This document shows, piece after piece, positions 17,795-26,882 of a stretch of DNA of 62,008 nt (positions are counted from its first letter, which is position 1; the number at the start of each line of letters is the position of its first letter). The notes below the pieces were generated by a model. It saw only the letters and a program-made list of their open reading frames with translations, was not told where the DNA came from and ran no database searches. The translations under genes were made by a program, and so were the position numbers. This DNA is from an uncultured Oscillospiraceae bacterium. GTDB lineage: Bacteria; Bacillota; Clostridia; Oscillospirales; Oscillospiraceae. Location of the stretch: assembly GCA_947629245.1 (NCBI GenBank), contig CANRDC010000006.1, positions 1 through 62,008 on the forward strand. Reading direction: 5' to 3'.

Positions 17795-20041
17795 ATGAAA
17801 TTTCACTATGGCGAATGGCTTTTGCGTCCGGGCGTCAAGACATACAACTGCGAGCAGATCCGGCAGGTCCGGGTGAGCGAGGACGGGCGGGAGGTATACC
17901 TTTTCGCGGTGCCGTACCGGAAGGATGAGCGGAGCCTGGACGGCCCCGCCCAGGAGATCTGCATCAGTTCGCCTCAGCCGGATATGCTGCGGCTGCGGAC
18001 GGTGCATTTCAAGGGCGTCCGGCGCAAGACGCCGCGCTTTGACCTGGACGATCAGCGCTGCCCGCTGGACGTCCGGGAGGACGGCGACATGCTTCAGATC
18101 GCCTCCGGTCTGCTGCGCCTGGAGATCCACAAAGCGCCGCCCTGCACCCTTACATATTACTACGGGGACCGGAAGCTCACCAACGTGGGGGAGCGGTTCG
18201 GCTCCGCCATGCTCAGCTATGTGGACGCGCCGGAAGGGCCCTTCATGAGCTGCCAGCTGCAGGTGGACGTGGGGGAGAAGCTCTACGGCATGGGCGAGCG
18301 GTTCACGCCCTTCGTCCGCAACGGCCAGACCGTGGACATCTGGAACGAGGACGGCGGCACCTCCAGCGAGATATCCTACAAGAACATCCCCTTCTATCTG
18401 AGCACCAACAGCTACGGCGTTCTGGTGGACGACACGGGTCCGGTGTCCTTCGAGGTGTGCTCCGAGGCGGTGACGAAGGTGCAGTTCAGCGTCCCCGGCC
18501 AGAGTCTGGACTTCATCCTGATCGGCGCGCCGGACAGGAAGGGCGTTTTGAGCCGGTATACGGCGCTGGCGGGCCGTCCGGCCCTGCCGCCCGCCTGGAC
18601 CTTCGGCCTGTGGCTTTCCTCATCCTTCACCACCAGCTACGATGAAAAGACCGTCGCCAGCTTCGTGGACGGCATGCGTGAGCGGAACATCCCGCTGCGG
18701 GTGTTCCACTTTGACTGCTTCTGGATGCGGGAAAACGAGTGGTGCGGCTTTGAGTGGGACCGGGACATGTTCCCCGACGTGGAGGGGATGCTGGCGCGGA
18801 TGCACGAGAAGGGGCTGAAGATCTGCGTGTGGATCAACCCGTATCTCGCCCAGCACAGCCCCGCCTTCGACGAGGCGGCGGAGAAGGGGTATCTGCTGAA
18901 AAAGTCCGACGGCGACATCTGGCAGTGGGACCTGTGGCAGGCTGGCCTGGCGGTAGTGGACTTCACCAACCCGGAGGCCGTGAAGTGGTATCAGGCCAAG
19001 CTTCGCCGCCTCATGGACCAGGGGGTGGACTGCTTCAAGACGGATTTCGGCGAGCGCATCCCCACCGACGTGGTCTACTACGACGGCAGCGACCCCCAGC
19101 GGATGCACAACTACTATACCTACCTCTATAACAAGGCGGTGTTCGAGGTCATCCAGCAGGTGAAGGGCGAACGGGAGGCCGTTCTCTTTGCCCGCAGCGC
19201 CACCGTGGGCGGCCAGAAGTTCCCCGTCCACTGGGGCGGCGACTGCAACAGCACCTATGTGTCCATGGCCGAGTCTCTGCGGGCGGGCCTGAGCCTGTGC
19301 CTGAGCGGATTCGGCTACTGGAGCCACGACATCGGCGGCTTTGAGGGCACCGCTCCGGCGGATGTGTACAAGCGCTGGCTGGCCTTCGGCCTTCTCAGCA
19401 CCCACTCCCGGCTCCACGGCTCCAACTCCTACCGGGTTCCCTGGCTGTTCGGGGAGGAGGCGGTGGACGTGTGCCGCCGGTTCTCCAAGCTGAAAAACAC
19501 CCTCATGCCCTATCTGTACAGCCAGGCGGCGGCCAACAGCCGCACGGGCGTGCCGGTGATGCGGGCCATGCTGCTGGAGTTCGACGACCCCGGCTGCGAG
19601 GAGCTGGACCGGCAGTATATGCTGGGCGACGCGCTGCTGGTATCGCCGGTGCTGCGCTCCGACGGCAGCGTGGACTATTACCTGCCCAAGGGGACCTGGA
19701 CCCACCTTCTCACCGGCGAGACGGTGGAGGGCACTGGCTGGCGGCGGGACAGCTACGACTTTTTCTCCCTGCCGCTGTACGTGCGGCAGAACACCATCCT
19801 GCCCGTTGGCGGTCGGGACGACCGGCCGGACTACGACTATACGAAGGACCTGACAGTGCGGCTGTACGCCCTGGCCGACGGCTGCCGTGCGGAGCGGGAG
19901 GTCTGCGATATGGACGGAGAGCCGGTCCTTTCCATCAGCGCCGAGCGGACCGGAGACGAGATCGCCGTGACCGTCCGGGGCAGGGCGGAGGGCCTGAAGG
20001 TGGAGCAGTTCGGCACGGACTGCCGGATAATGATCAAGTAA
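17795..20041 (+). CDS. yicI: GH31 alpha-xylosidase (YicI type)
   Basis: A 748-residue cytoplasmic enzyme that removes alpha-1,6-linked xylose from the reducing-end-distal side of xyloglucan oligosaccharides such as isoprimeverose units. The nucleophile block FKTDFGERIPTD is at D417 and the acid/base block HWGGDCNSTY at D483, one residue off from E. coli YicI (D416, D482), and total length is close to YicI's. The N-terminal beta-sandwich, GEKLYGMGERFTPFVRNGQ and the C-terminal sheets are all present. The start follows AGGAGG. It has its own extended -10 promoter and is followed 21 bases later by the GH42 gene. Confidence 0.94.
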   Translation: MKFHYGEWLLRPGVKTYNCEQIRQVRVSEDGREVYLFAVPYRKDERSLDGPAQEICISSPQPDMLRLRTVHFKGVRRKTPRFDLDDQRCPLDVREDGDMLQIASGLLRLEIHKAPPCTLTYYYGDRKLTNVGERFGSAMLSYVDAPEGPFMSCQLQVDVGEKLYGMGERFTPFVRNGQTVDIWNEDGGTSSEISYKNIPFYLSTNSYGVLVDDTGPVSFEVCSEAVTKVQFSVPGQSLDFILIGAPDRKGVLSRYTALAGRPALPPAWTFGLWLSSSFTTSYDEKTVASFVDGMRERNIPLRVFHFDCFWMRENEWCGFEWDRDMFPDVEGMLARMHEKGLKICVWINPYLAQHSPAFDEAAEKGYLLKKSDGDIWQWDLWQAGLAVVDFTNPEAVKWYQAKLRRLMDQGVDCFKTDFGERIPTDVVYYDGSDPQRMHNYYTYLYNKAVFEVIQQVKGEREAVLFARSATVGGQKFPVHWGGDCNSTYVSMAESLRAGLSLCLSGFGYWSHDIGGFEGTAPADVYKRWLAFGLLSTHSRLHGSNSYRVPWLFGEEAVDVCRRFSKLKNTLMPYLYSQAAANSRTGVPVMRAMLLEFDDPGCEELDRQYMLGDALLVSPVLRSDGSVDYYLPKGTWTHLLTGETVEGTGWRRDSYDFFSLPLYVRQNTILPVGGRDDRPDYDYTKDLTVRLYALADGCRAEREVCDMDGEPVLSISAERTGDEIAVTVRGRAEGLKVEQFGTDCRIMIK

Positions 20042-20062
20042 GAGAGCGCGGAGGAGAGAGCT

Positions 20063-22027
20063 ATGATACAGGTCGGAATGGCCTATTATCCCGAGCACTG
20101 GGACCGCTCGCTGTGGGAGAAGGACGCCTCCCGGATGGCGAAGCTTGGCGTACACGCGGTGCGTCTGGCGGAGTTTGCCTGGAGCCGGATGGAGCCGGAG
20201 GAGGGGCGGTTCGACTTTGGCTGGCTGGACGACGCCATCGACGTCATCGCCCGCCACGGGATGCGGGTGATCTTGAGCACGCCCACCAACAGCGGGCCCA
20301 TGTGGCTGTACACGGACCACCCGGAGACGGTCCAGTGGGGCCGTGACGGGCGGCCCACGGACCTGGGCATCCGGGGCCACCGGTGCATCCAGAGCCCGGT
20401 GTTCCGCCGCTACGCGGGCAGGATCGTGGAGGAGATGGCCCAGCGCTACGCCGGGCGGCCCGAGATCCTGGCCTGGCAGATCGACAACGAGCTGGAGAGC
20501 AACCACTGCACCTGCCCCTCCTGCCGGGAGGCCTTCCGCCGCTGGCTGCGGGAGAAGTACGGCACGGTGGAGGCGCTGAACAAAGCCTGGGGCAGCGAGG
20601 TCTGGAGCGGCGAGATCAGCTCCTGGGAGCAGATCCAGCCCCTTCTTGCGCCGGATTGCATGCCGGACTGGCACAATCCCGCCTTCATGCTGGACTATGA
20701 GCGCTTCGGCGCCTGGTCCCTGGCGGACTTCATCCAGCGGCAGCGGGACATCATCAAGGACCATGACCCGGACGCGATCGTGACCACCAACAGCTGGTTT
20801 TGCGCCAATATGCCGGACTTCTATCAGGAATTCGCCTCGCTGGATGTGGCGGCCTACGATAACTATCCGCCCATGGACCTGCCGGAGGATGGGGAGACGC
20901 TGTATTCCAACGCCTTTGGCCTGGACCTGGTCCGGAGCTTCAAGCGGAAAAATTTCTGGATACTGGAGCAGCTTGGCGGCGCGGGCGGCTGCTGGAGCCC
21001 CATGGGTCCCGCCCCCTGGCCGGGGATGATCGAGGGCTACGCGCTGCAGGCGGTGGCCCACGGGGCGGACCTGGTGAGCTTTTTCCGCTGGCGCTCGTCC
21101 TGCTCAGGGGCGGAGATGCTGGGCCACGGGGTGCTGGACCACGACGACCGGGACAATCGCCGCCTGGCGGAGATCGGGCGGTTCTGCCGTCGGCTGGAGG
21201 CGATGCCGGAGCTGGACAGGACCGGCCTGCACAGCGATGTGGCGATGCTGTACGGCCCGGACCAGGAGTTCGTCCTCAAAAACCAGCGCCAGTCCCGGAA
21301 TTTTGCTTACTGGACCCAGCTGCGGCTGTTCCACGACGCCTGCATGGGTCTGGGGGTCAATCTGGACGTGGCGCCGGAGAGCGCCGCGCTGGAGGGCTAT
21401 AAGGTAGTGCTGGTCCCCACCCATTATGTGACGGACCCGGCGCTGGCGGCCCGGCTGGAGGCGTTCGCCGCCGGAGGCGGCACGGTGGTGGTCACGAACC
21501 GCAGCGGCGTCAAGGACAAGCACAACAACTGCATCTTCGGCGAGGCGCTTCCCACGGTGTTCCGGCGTCTGTGCGGCTGCCGGGTGGAAGAGTATGACGC
21601 CATCGGCGACGACCGTCGGCATATCGCCGCGGTCAACGGCGGCAGCTTTGCCGTCACCGGCTGGTGCGACCTGCTGGAGCCGGAGGGGGCCCAGGTCTGG
21701 GCCCGGTATACGGAGAAATTCTACGCCGGTACGGCGGCGATCACGAAAAACGCCTTCGGCGCGGGCTGGGCCTACTATGTGGGCGCCGTGGGCGAGCGGG
21801 CCCTGTACCGGTCGCTGCTGCTGGAGATCTTCCGGGCGCAGGATATCCCGGTGCTGACCGCGCTGCCCCAGGGTGTGGAGGTCACCACCCGCAGCGGCGA
21901 GGGCGGGACCTACCGCTTCTTCTTCAACGATACCCTCCACGGCAAGACCTTCCCGGTGGACGGGCAGATGGTGTCGCTGCGGCCCATGGAGATGAAGATC
22001 CAGGGCGAGGGAGGCGAGTGGCTGTGA
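20063..22027 (+). CDS. GH42 beta-galactosidase
   Basis: A 654-residue cytoplasmic enzyme that removes terminal beta-galactose (some members act on alpha-L-arabinopyranose). It opens with the family motif GMAYYPEHWD. The acid/base is E143 in AWQIDNELES, followed by the Cys-containing metal-binding strand CTCPSCREAF; the nucleophile is E302 in WILEQLGG. Domain order is TIM barrel, trimerisation domain (VVLVPTHYVTDP), small beta domain. Start 20063 has GGAGGAGAG upstream. It shares an operon with the alpha-xylosidase and the next gene, whose start overlaps this stop. Confidence 0.94.
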   Translation: MIQVGMAYYPEHWDRSLWEKDASRMAKLGVHAVRLAEFAWSRMEPEEGRFDFGWLDDAIDVIARHGMRVILSTPTNSGPMWLYTDHPETVQWGRDGRPTDLGIRGHRCIQSPVFRRYAGRIVEEMAQRYAGRPEILAWQIDNELESNHCTCPSCREAFRRWLREKYGTVEALNKAWGSEVWSGEISSWEQIQPLLAPDCMPDWHNPAFMLDYERFGAWSLADFIQRQRDIIKDHDPDAIVTTNSWFCANMPDFYQEFASLDVAAYDNYPPMDLPEDGETLYSNAFGLDLVRSFKRKNFWILEQLGGAGGCWSPMGPAPWPGMIEGYALQAVAHGADLVSFFRWRSSCSGAEMLGHGVLDHDDRDNRRLAEIGRFCRRLEAMPELDRTGLHSDVAMLYGPDQEFVLKNQRQSRNFAYWTQLRLFHDACMGLGVNLDVAPESAALEGYKVVLVPTHYVTDPALAARLEAFAAGGGTVVVTNRSGVKDKHNNCIFGEALPTVFRRLCGCRVEEYDAIGDDRRHIAAVNGGSFAVTGWCDLLEPEGAQVWARYTEKFYAGTAAITKNAFGAGWAYYVGAVGERALYRSLLLEIFRAQDIPVLTALPQGVEVTTRSGEGGTYRFFFNDTLHGKTFPVDGQMVSLRPMEMKIQGEGGEWL

Positions 22028-23148
22028 ATTTCCAGCCGGTCACGGAGTTTCTGGACGGGGTGGAGGCCCGCTGGGGCGTGCCCGCCTGCGAGTGTATCGT
22101 GGCCCGGGACCACCGGGTCCTGTACCGCCACTGGGCGGGCCATATGGGCTGGGGCGCGCCCAGCGAGCCGCTCCGGGGCGGGGAGTGGTACTGGATCTAT
22201 TCCTGCACCAAGCTCATGACCATGACCGCCGCGCTCCAGCTGTGGGAGCGGGGCGAGCTGGGTCTGGACGACCCGGCGTCTAAGTATATCCCGGAGCTGG
22301 GCGCGCTCACGGTCCGGGAAGGGGAAGCCGTCCGGCCCGCCAAGACCGCGCTGACCGTCCGCCATCTCATGACCATGACCGGGGGCTTCACCTACGACCA
22401 GACCACGCCCGCCATCCGGGCCGCCCGGGCGCGGAACGCGGGGACCCGGGACCTGATCCGGGCGTTGGCCGCCGAGCCGCTGGCCTTCGATCCGGGGACC
22501 CACTTCTGCTACAGCATGTGCCACGACGTGATGGCCGCGGTGATCGAGACCGTCTCCGGGGAGCGGTTTTCCGACTACGTCGCCCGGCACATCACCGGGC
22601 CCCTGGGCATCGAGGGCGTGACCTTCCGGCCCGGCGAGCGGGAGCTTGCGCGCATGCCGACGCAGATCTGCTGGCACGACCAGCGGCGGGAATTCTTCCT
22701 GACGGGCAAGGACAACTCCCACCAGCTCACGGCCGATTATGACTCCGGGGGCGCGGGTATCTGCTGCCGGGCGGAGGATTATGTGCCCTTTGTGGACGCG
22801 CTGGCCTGCGGCGGCGTGGGGGCCAATGGGGCCCGTATCCTTAAGCCGGAGACCATCGAACTGATGCGCGCCAATCAGCTTTCCGGCCAGACCCTGGCGG
22901 ATTACAACAACACCATGAAGCCCGCGCCGGAGGGCTACGCCCTGGGCGTGCGGGTGCATCTGGCGGACGACCGGTTCCCCAAAGGCGAGTTCGGCTGGGA
23001 CGGAGCGGCGGGCGCTTTGGCGGTCATGGAGCCCACCCGGCGGCTGAGCGTGTTTTACACGCAGCATGTGCTCAACTACCTGCCCAACTATTCCGAGCTG
23101 CACCCCGCGCTGATGGAGCGGATCTACCGGGCCGTGGACGGGAAATAA
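22024..23148 (+). CDS. Serine hydrolase of the beta-lactamase (class C) fold, likely esterase
   Basis: A 374-residue protein of the penicillin-binding-protein-like esterase family. The catalytic SxxK tetrad is SCTK (S60, K63), and YSMCHD near residue 160 fits the second motif (Tyr). There is no signal peptide, so a cell-wall target is unlikely. The most likely start is GTG 22024, which overlaps the GH42 stop as GTGA; GTG 22018 is an alternative. Being the last gene of the glycan operon, it may take acetyl or other acyl groups off the imported sugars. That role is inference from position. Confidence 0.82.
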   Translation: MNFQPVTEFLDGVEARWGVPACECIVARDHRVLYRHWAGHMGWGAPSEPLRGGEWYWIYSCTKLMTMTAALQLWERGELGLDDPASKYIPELGALTVREGEAVRPAKTALTVRHLMTMTGGFTYDQTTPAIRAARARNAGTRDLIRALAAEPLAFDPGTHFCYSMCHDVMAAVIETVSGERFSDYVARHITGPLGIEGVTFRPGERELARMPTQICWHDQRREFFLTGKDNSHQLTADYDSGGAGICCRAEDYVPFVDALACGGVGANGARILKPETIELMRANQLSGQTLADYNNTMKPAPEGYALGVRVHLADDRFPKGEFGWDGAAGALAVMEPTRRLSVFYTQHVLNYLPNYSELHPALMERIYRAVDGK

Positions 23149-23534
23149 GAGACGAAAAACACCCAGTCCGGGCGCTGCCCGGCCAGTATGACTCCGAAAC
23201 ACTAACGTCCGGCAACAGCCTTGCGGGATCGGAACAGAATACCGGCATCCGGCGAGGTGCGAAACGACAGCGGGTGGCTTTGTGCCATCCGCTTTTCAGA
23301 TTTGGTTTTGGTTTTCCAACGCTCTTGTCGAAATAAACAATAATCCACACGGTGCCCTGTGCATTGTGTGGATTTTGTTGGTTTTGCACCCTGATTCGTC
23401 TAAAAACCAACATTTTATTGTTGACATCCCTCGATTTGAGACGTATAATTTGAGCGAAATCAACAATTTTGGGAATTCACATACGTGTTTTGTGGGAGAC
23501 ATGACCGTATGGGAAATTTTAAAAGGAGGAAATT
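23149..23534. other. 386-base intergenic region: possible terminator, then promoter
   Basis: AATCCACAC (23342-23350) and GTGTGGATT (23366-23374) form a stem, followed by TTTGTTGGTTTTG, a plausible terminator for the glycan operon. The second half holds the consensus promoter of the next operon. The first ~190 bases show nothing that I can name; no gene is supported. Confidence 0.5.
23421..23449 (+). promoter_or_regulatory. Consensus sigma-A promoter of the aldolase/kinase operon
   Basis: TTGACA (23421-23426), 17 bases, TATAAT (23444-23449): a perfect match. The start of the first gene is 85 bases downstream, leaving an AT-rich leader. Confidence 0.85.
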
Positions 23535-24944
23535 ATGGAAAAGAAAAAATGGTATCAAAAGATGCCGCACACCTACATCATCCTGTTTGGCATGGCGTTC
23601 ATCGCCGCCATCCTGACATGGGTCCTGCCGGCCGGCGCTTTTGAACGGGCTATCCCCGAGGGGATGAGCCGCACCGTCATCGTTCCCGGCACCTACGCAT
23701 CCGTGGACCCGACCCCTGTAAGCCTCTGGAAGCTGTTTGTCGCCATTCCCGAGGGCATGATCGCCGCGGGCAACATCATCTTTCTGATCATGCTCTCCAC
23801 CGGCTGCTTCTACATCGTCAACAAGACCGGCGCGCTGGAAAGCGGCGTTGGCATGGTCCTGCGCAAAGTCAATACCTCCAAAAAGCTCTCCGGTACCGCG
23901 GCCATCTGGATCATGACCTTTCTCTTTTCTCTCCTGGGCGTCATCGTGGGCCCGGAGATACAGATCCCCTTCGTTCCCATCGCCGTGACCATCGGTCTGG
24001 GCCTGGGCTATGACCTTATCACAGGTCTGGCGCTCGTGATCGGCGGAGGCGGCGTCGGCTTTGCCCTGGGCCCCATCAACGCCTCCGTCATCGGCACCTC
24101 CGACGCGGTCATAGGCCTGCCCACCTTCTCCGGACAGGGGCTGCGCTGGGTGATGTGGTTTTGCGGCACCTGCCTGGTGGCCCTGATCATCAGCCTGTAC
24201 GCCAAGAAGGTCCGCGCCAATCCCGCCAAGAGCCTGGCCAAAGGCATCAGCACCGAGGGCATGGGCTTCTCCAAGCCCCTGGACTGCTACAAGCTGGAGG
24301 GCCGCCAGAAGAGCGTGCTGGCGGTGCTGCTGGCCATCCTGGTGGTCATCATCATCGGCGCCAGCAAGCTGGGCTGGTACCTCAACGAGATGAGCGCCGT
24401 GTTCGTCATCGGCGGCGCGCTGGTGGGCATCGTGGCCGGTATGAAGGTCAACGAGATCATGGACGGCTTTGCCCAGGGCGCGAAAAACGCGGCCAACATC
24501 GCCCTGATCGTGGGCATCGCCCGTGCGATCCAGGTGGTGCTGGAGAGCGGGAACATCATGGACACCGTGATCTACTACCTGTCCGCCCCGCTGCAGGGCA
24601 TGAGCCCCATTCTGGCCGCCATCGCCATCACCGTGATCGTGGGTATCGTCCACCTGCTCATCCCCTCCGGCTCCGGTATCGCCGTAGCCATGATGCCCAT
24701 CATCGGGCCGGTGGCCATGACCCTGGGCCTGACCGCCCAGACCGCCGTCCTGGCCTTCCAGGTGGGCGCCACCATCCCCAACTTCATTCTGCCCACCGCG
24801 GGCGCGTACATCGCCATGTGCTCCATCGCCAACGTCCCCGTGGACAAGTGGTGGAAGTTCGGCTGGCGTCTGACCATCCCCCTGTATGTCATGAGCTGGG
24901 TCTTTGTGGTCATTGCCGTTCTGATCAACTACGGGCCCTTCTGA
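23535..24944 (+). CDS. YfcC family carrier (organic/amino acid transporter), copy 1
   Basis: A 469-residue integral membrane protein with about 12 hydrophobic segments. The start KKKWYQKMPHTYIILFGMAF and the region VLPAGAFER are typical of the YfcC family, which belongs to the C4-dicarboxylate/arginine-ornithine carrier group. The halves contain a repeated signature: GPEIQIPFVPIAVTIGLGLG in the first and HLLIPSGSGIAVAMMPIIGP in the second, ligand-site loops in this superfamily. AAAAGGAGG precedes the ATG. It is the first gene of a catabolic operon and closely resembles the product at 29528-30931. Substrate unknown; an acidic sugar or hydroxy acid fits the neighbours. Confidence 0.85.
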   Translation: MEKKKWYQKMPHTYIILFGMAFIAAILTWVLPAGAFERAIPEGMSRTVIVPGTYASVDPTPVSLWKLFVAIPEGMIAAGNIIFLIMLSTGCFYIVNKTGALESGVGMVLRKVNTSKKLSGTAAIWIMTFLFSLLGVIVGPEIQIPFVPIAVTIGLGLGYDLITGLALVIGGGGVGFALGPINASVIGTSDAVIGLPTFSGQGLRWVMWFCGTCLVALIISLYAKKVRANPAKSLAKGISTEGMGFSKPLDCYKLEGRQKSVLAVLLAILVVIIIGASKLGWYLNEMSAVFVIGGALVGIVAGMKVNEIMDGFAQGAKNAANIALIVGIARAIQVVLESGNIMDTVIYYLSAPLQGMSPILAAIAITVIVGIVHLLIPSGSGIAVAMMPIIGPVAMTLGLTAQTAVLAFQVGATIPNFILPTAGAYIAMCSIANVPVDKWWKFGWRLTIPLYVMSWVFVVIAVLINYGPF

Positions 24945-25052
24945 TCCGGCGTTTCCCCGGCGCAAACAGCGGGTCAATCCGGCTCTCCCACGGATCGACT
25001 TCCGTTCGTCCATTATACGACCCGACCCCTTGGGGGTAGAAAGGATACGATC

Positions 25053-25694
25053 TTGAAAAACTATCAAGAAGCCAGAAAAACAATTCAGCAGACGGCTCTC
25101 AAGGCCTACCGGGAGCAGTTGGTCACCGGCACCAGCGGCAACGTCAGCCTGTACGACCGGGAGAACGGGATCATGGCCATCACCCCCAGTAACCTGGACT
25201 ACCAGGTGATGGCGCCGGAGGACATCGTGTTGATGGAGCTGGACGGTGCCGTTGTGGAGGGGAGGCACAAGCCCTCCTCCGAGTGGCGGATGCACGCTGG
25301 CATCTACGCCAAGCGGGAAGACGTTACCGCCATCATCCACACCCACTCCCCCTACGCCACCAGTTTCAGCGTGCTCCACGAGGGGATACCGGTGATCCTG
25401 GTGGAGATGCTGCCGTTCCTGGGCGGGGATATCCCCCTGTCCCAGTTCGGTATGCCCGGCACCTTTGAGCTGGCGGAAAACGCCCTGGCGGTGATGAAAA
25501 GCCGGAACTCCTGCCTGCTGATGAACCACGGGGTGCTGGTGATCGGCAAGAGCCTGGAGCAGGCCTATGTCCGGGCCCAGTACGTGGAGGACGCCGCCCG
25601 GATCTGCCATTATTCCCGGCAGATCGGTCAGCCCCAGCTGCTCGAAGAGAACGTTCTGGAGGCGCTCCGGGAAAAGTACCACCTTACCAGGTAA
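25053..25694 (+). CDS. Class II aldolase/adducin family sugar-phosphate aldolase
   Basis: A 213-residue cytosolic zinc aldolase of the L-fuculose-phosphate aldolase type, which splits a ketose phosphate into dihydroxyacetone phosphate and an aldehyde. Visible active-site pieces are the phosphate loop GTSGN (27-31), SSEW with the acid/base E77, and the zinc ligands H96 and H98 (HTHS) and H159 (NHGV). The start is TTG at 25053, nine bases after AAAGGA; no ATG is available. The fucose, rhamnulose, ribulose and 3-oxo-tetronate aldolases of this family cannot be told apart by eye. Its partners (kinase, alcohol dehydrogenase) fit a phosphorylate, cleave, reduce pathway. Confidence 0.9.
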   Translation: MKNYQEARKTIQQTALKAYREQLVTGTSGNVSLYDRENGIMAITPSNLDYQVMAPEDIVLMELDGAVVEGRHKPSSEWRMHAGIYAKREDVTAIIHTHSPYATSFSVLHEGIPVILVEMLPFLGGDIPLSQFGMPGTFELAENALAVMKSRNSCLLMNHGVLVIGKSLEQAYVRAQYVEDAARICHYSRQIGQPQLLEENVLEALREKYHLTR

Positions 25695-25705
25695 GGAGTG
25701 AAAGC

Positions 25706-26857
25706 ATGGCAAGCAAGGGATTCTTTTTGCCTCCCCAGAGCCTTTTCGGCGCCGGATGTCTGGACAGCCTGGGAGCGGAGATCGCCGGAAGAGGCTGGAA
25801 AAAGGCGCTTTTGGTCAGCGGCCAGCGTATCGCCGCCTCGGACGCGATGAAGAAAATGACGGCGGTGCTGGACCGGCACGGCGTGTCCTATGCGCTCTTT
25901 TCCGACGTCCGGCCAAACCCCGACACGAAAAACGTGGCCGACGGGGTACGGGCGTTTCAGGAAAACGACTGCGACTTTCTCCTGGCCCTGGGAGGCGGCT
26001 CCTCCAATGACTGCGCCAAGGCAATCGGCATCGTGGCCGCCAACGGCGGGGACATCCACGACTATCAGGGCGCGGACAAGAGCGCCCTGCCCGCCCCTCC
26101 CATCGTGGCGGTGAACACCACCGCCGGTACCGCCAGCGAGATCTCCCGTGCGTATCTCATCTCCGACGACGAGCTCCAGACCAAGCTCATCATGAAAGAC
26201 CGCAACTGTATGCCCGCCATCGCGGTAAACGACCCGGAGCTGATGGCGGACCTCCCGGCCGGTCTCACCGCTTCCACCGGCATGGACGCCCTGACCCACG
26301 CGGTGGAGGCCTACGTCTCCACCCGGTCCTACCCTCTGACGGAGCGCCTGGCCCGTGAGGCGGCGGACTGCATTTTCACCTACCTGCCCCGGGCCGTGGA
26401 GGATCCCCACGATATGCAGGCGCGGGAGCAGATGACCTACGGCCAGTACATGGCCGGCATGGCCTTCGGCAACGGCGGACTGGGCCTGGTACACGCCATG
26501 GCCCACCCCCTGGGGGCGGTGTTCCGCCTGGGGCACGGGATCTGCAACGCGGTGCTGCTGCCCTACGTCTGCCGCTTCAACGCCCAGGCCGTGGAGAGCA
26601 AGTACGCGGAGCTTTACCGTTTTCTCTTCCCTGAGGCGGACGAACTCTCCGACACGGCGGCCTGCGCACGGTTTATTGAGGCGCTGTTCCGGCTCTCGGA
26701 GCGGATCGGCACCCGGTCCACCCTATCCAACCTGGGGGTCACGGAGGCGGATATCCCCCTGTTGGCGGAAAAAGCGCTGCAGGACGGAAACCTGGCTTCC
26801 AACCCCATCCAGCCCACGGCGCGGGAGGTAGAGGCGCTATACCGTCAGGCTCTCTGA
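25706..26857 (+). CDS. Iron-containing alcohol dehydrogenase
   Basis: A 383-residue type III alcohol dehydrogenase that uses NAD(P)H to interconvert aldehydes and alcohols. It has the coenzyme loop LALGGGSSNDCAK and the metal ligands in order: Asp in AVNDPELM... region, His in MDALTHAVEAY, His in GLVHAMAHPLG and His in RLGHGICNA. The length matches FucO and butanol dehydrogenases. AAGGAGTG precedes ATG and the gene starts 12 bases after the aldolase. It would most simply reduce the aldehyde released by the aldolase (a lactaldehyde- or glycolaldehyde-like product) and so recycle NADH. Confidence 0.92.
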   Translation: MASKGFFLPPQSLFGAGCLDSLGAEIAGRGWKKALLVSGQRIAASDAMKKMTAVLDRHGVSYALFSDVRPNPDTKNVADGVRAFQENDCDFLLALGGGSSNDCAKAIGIVAANGGDIHDYQGADKSALPAPPIVAVNTTAGTASEISRAYLISDDELQTKLIMKDRNCMPAIAVNDPELMADLPAGLTASTGMDALTHAVEAYVSTRSYPLTERLAREAADCIFTYLPRAVEDPHDMQAREQMTYGQYMAGMAFGNGGLGLVHAMAHPLGAVFRLGHGICNAVLLPYVCRFNAQAVESKYAELYRFLFPEADELSDTAACARFIEALFRLSERIGTRSTLSNLGVTEADIPLLAEKALQDGNLASNPIQPTAREVEALYRQAL

Positions 26858-26882
26858 CACATTATCAAGGAGGGACAGCGAT

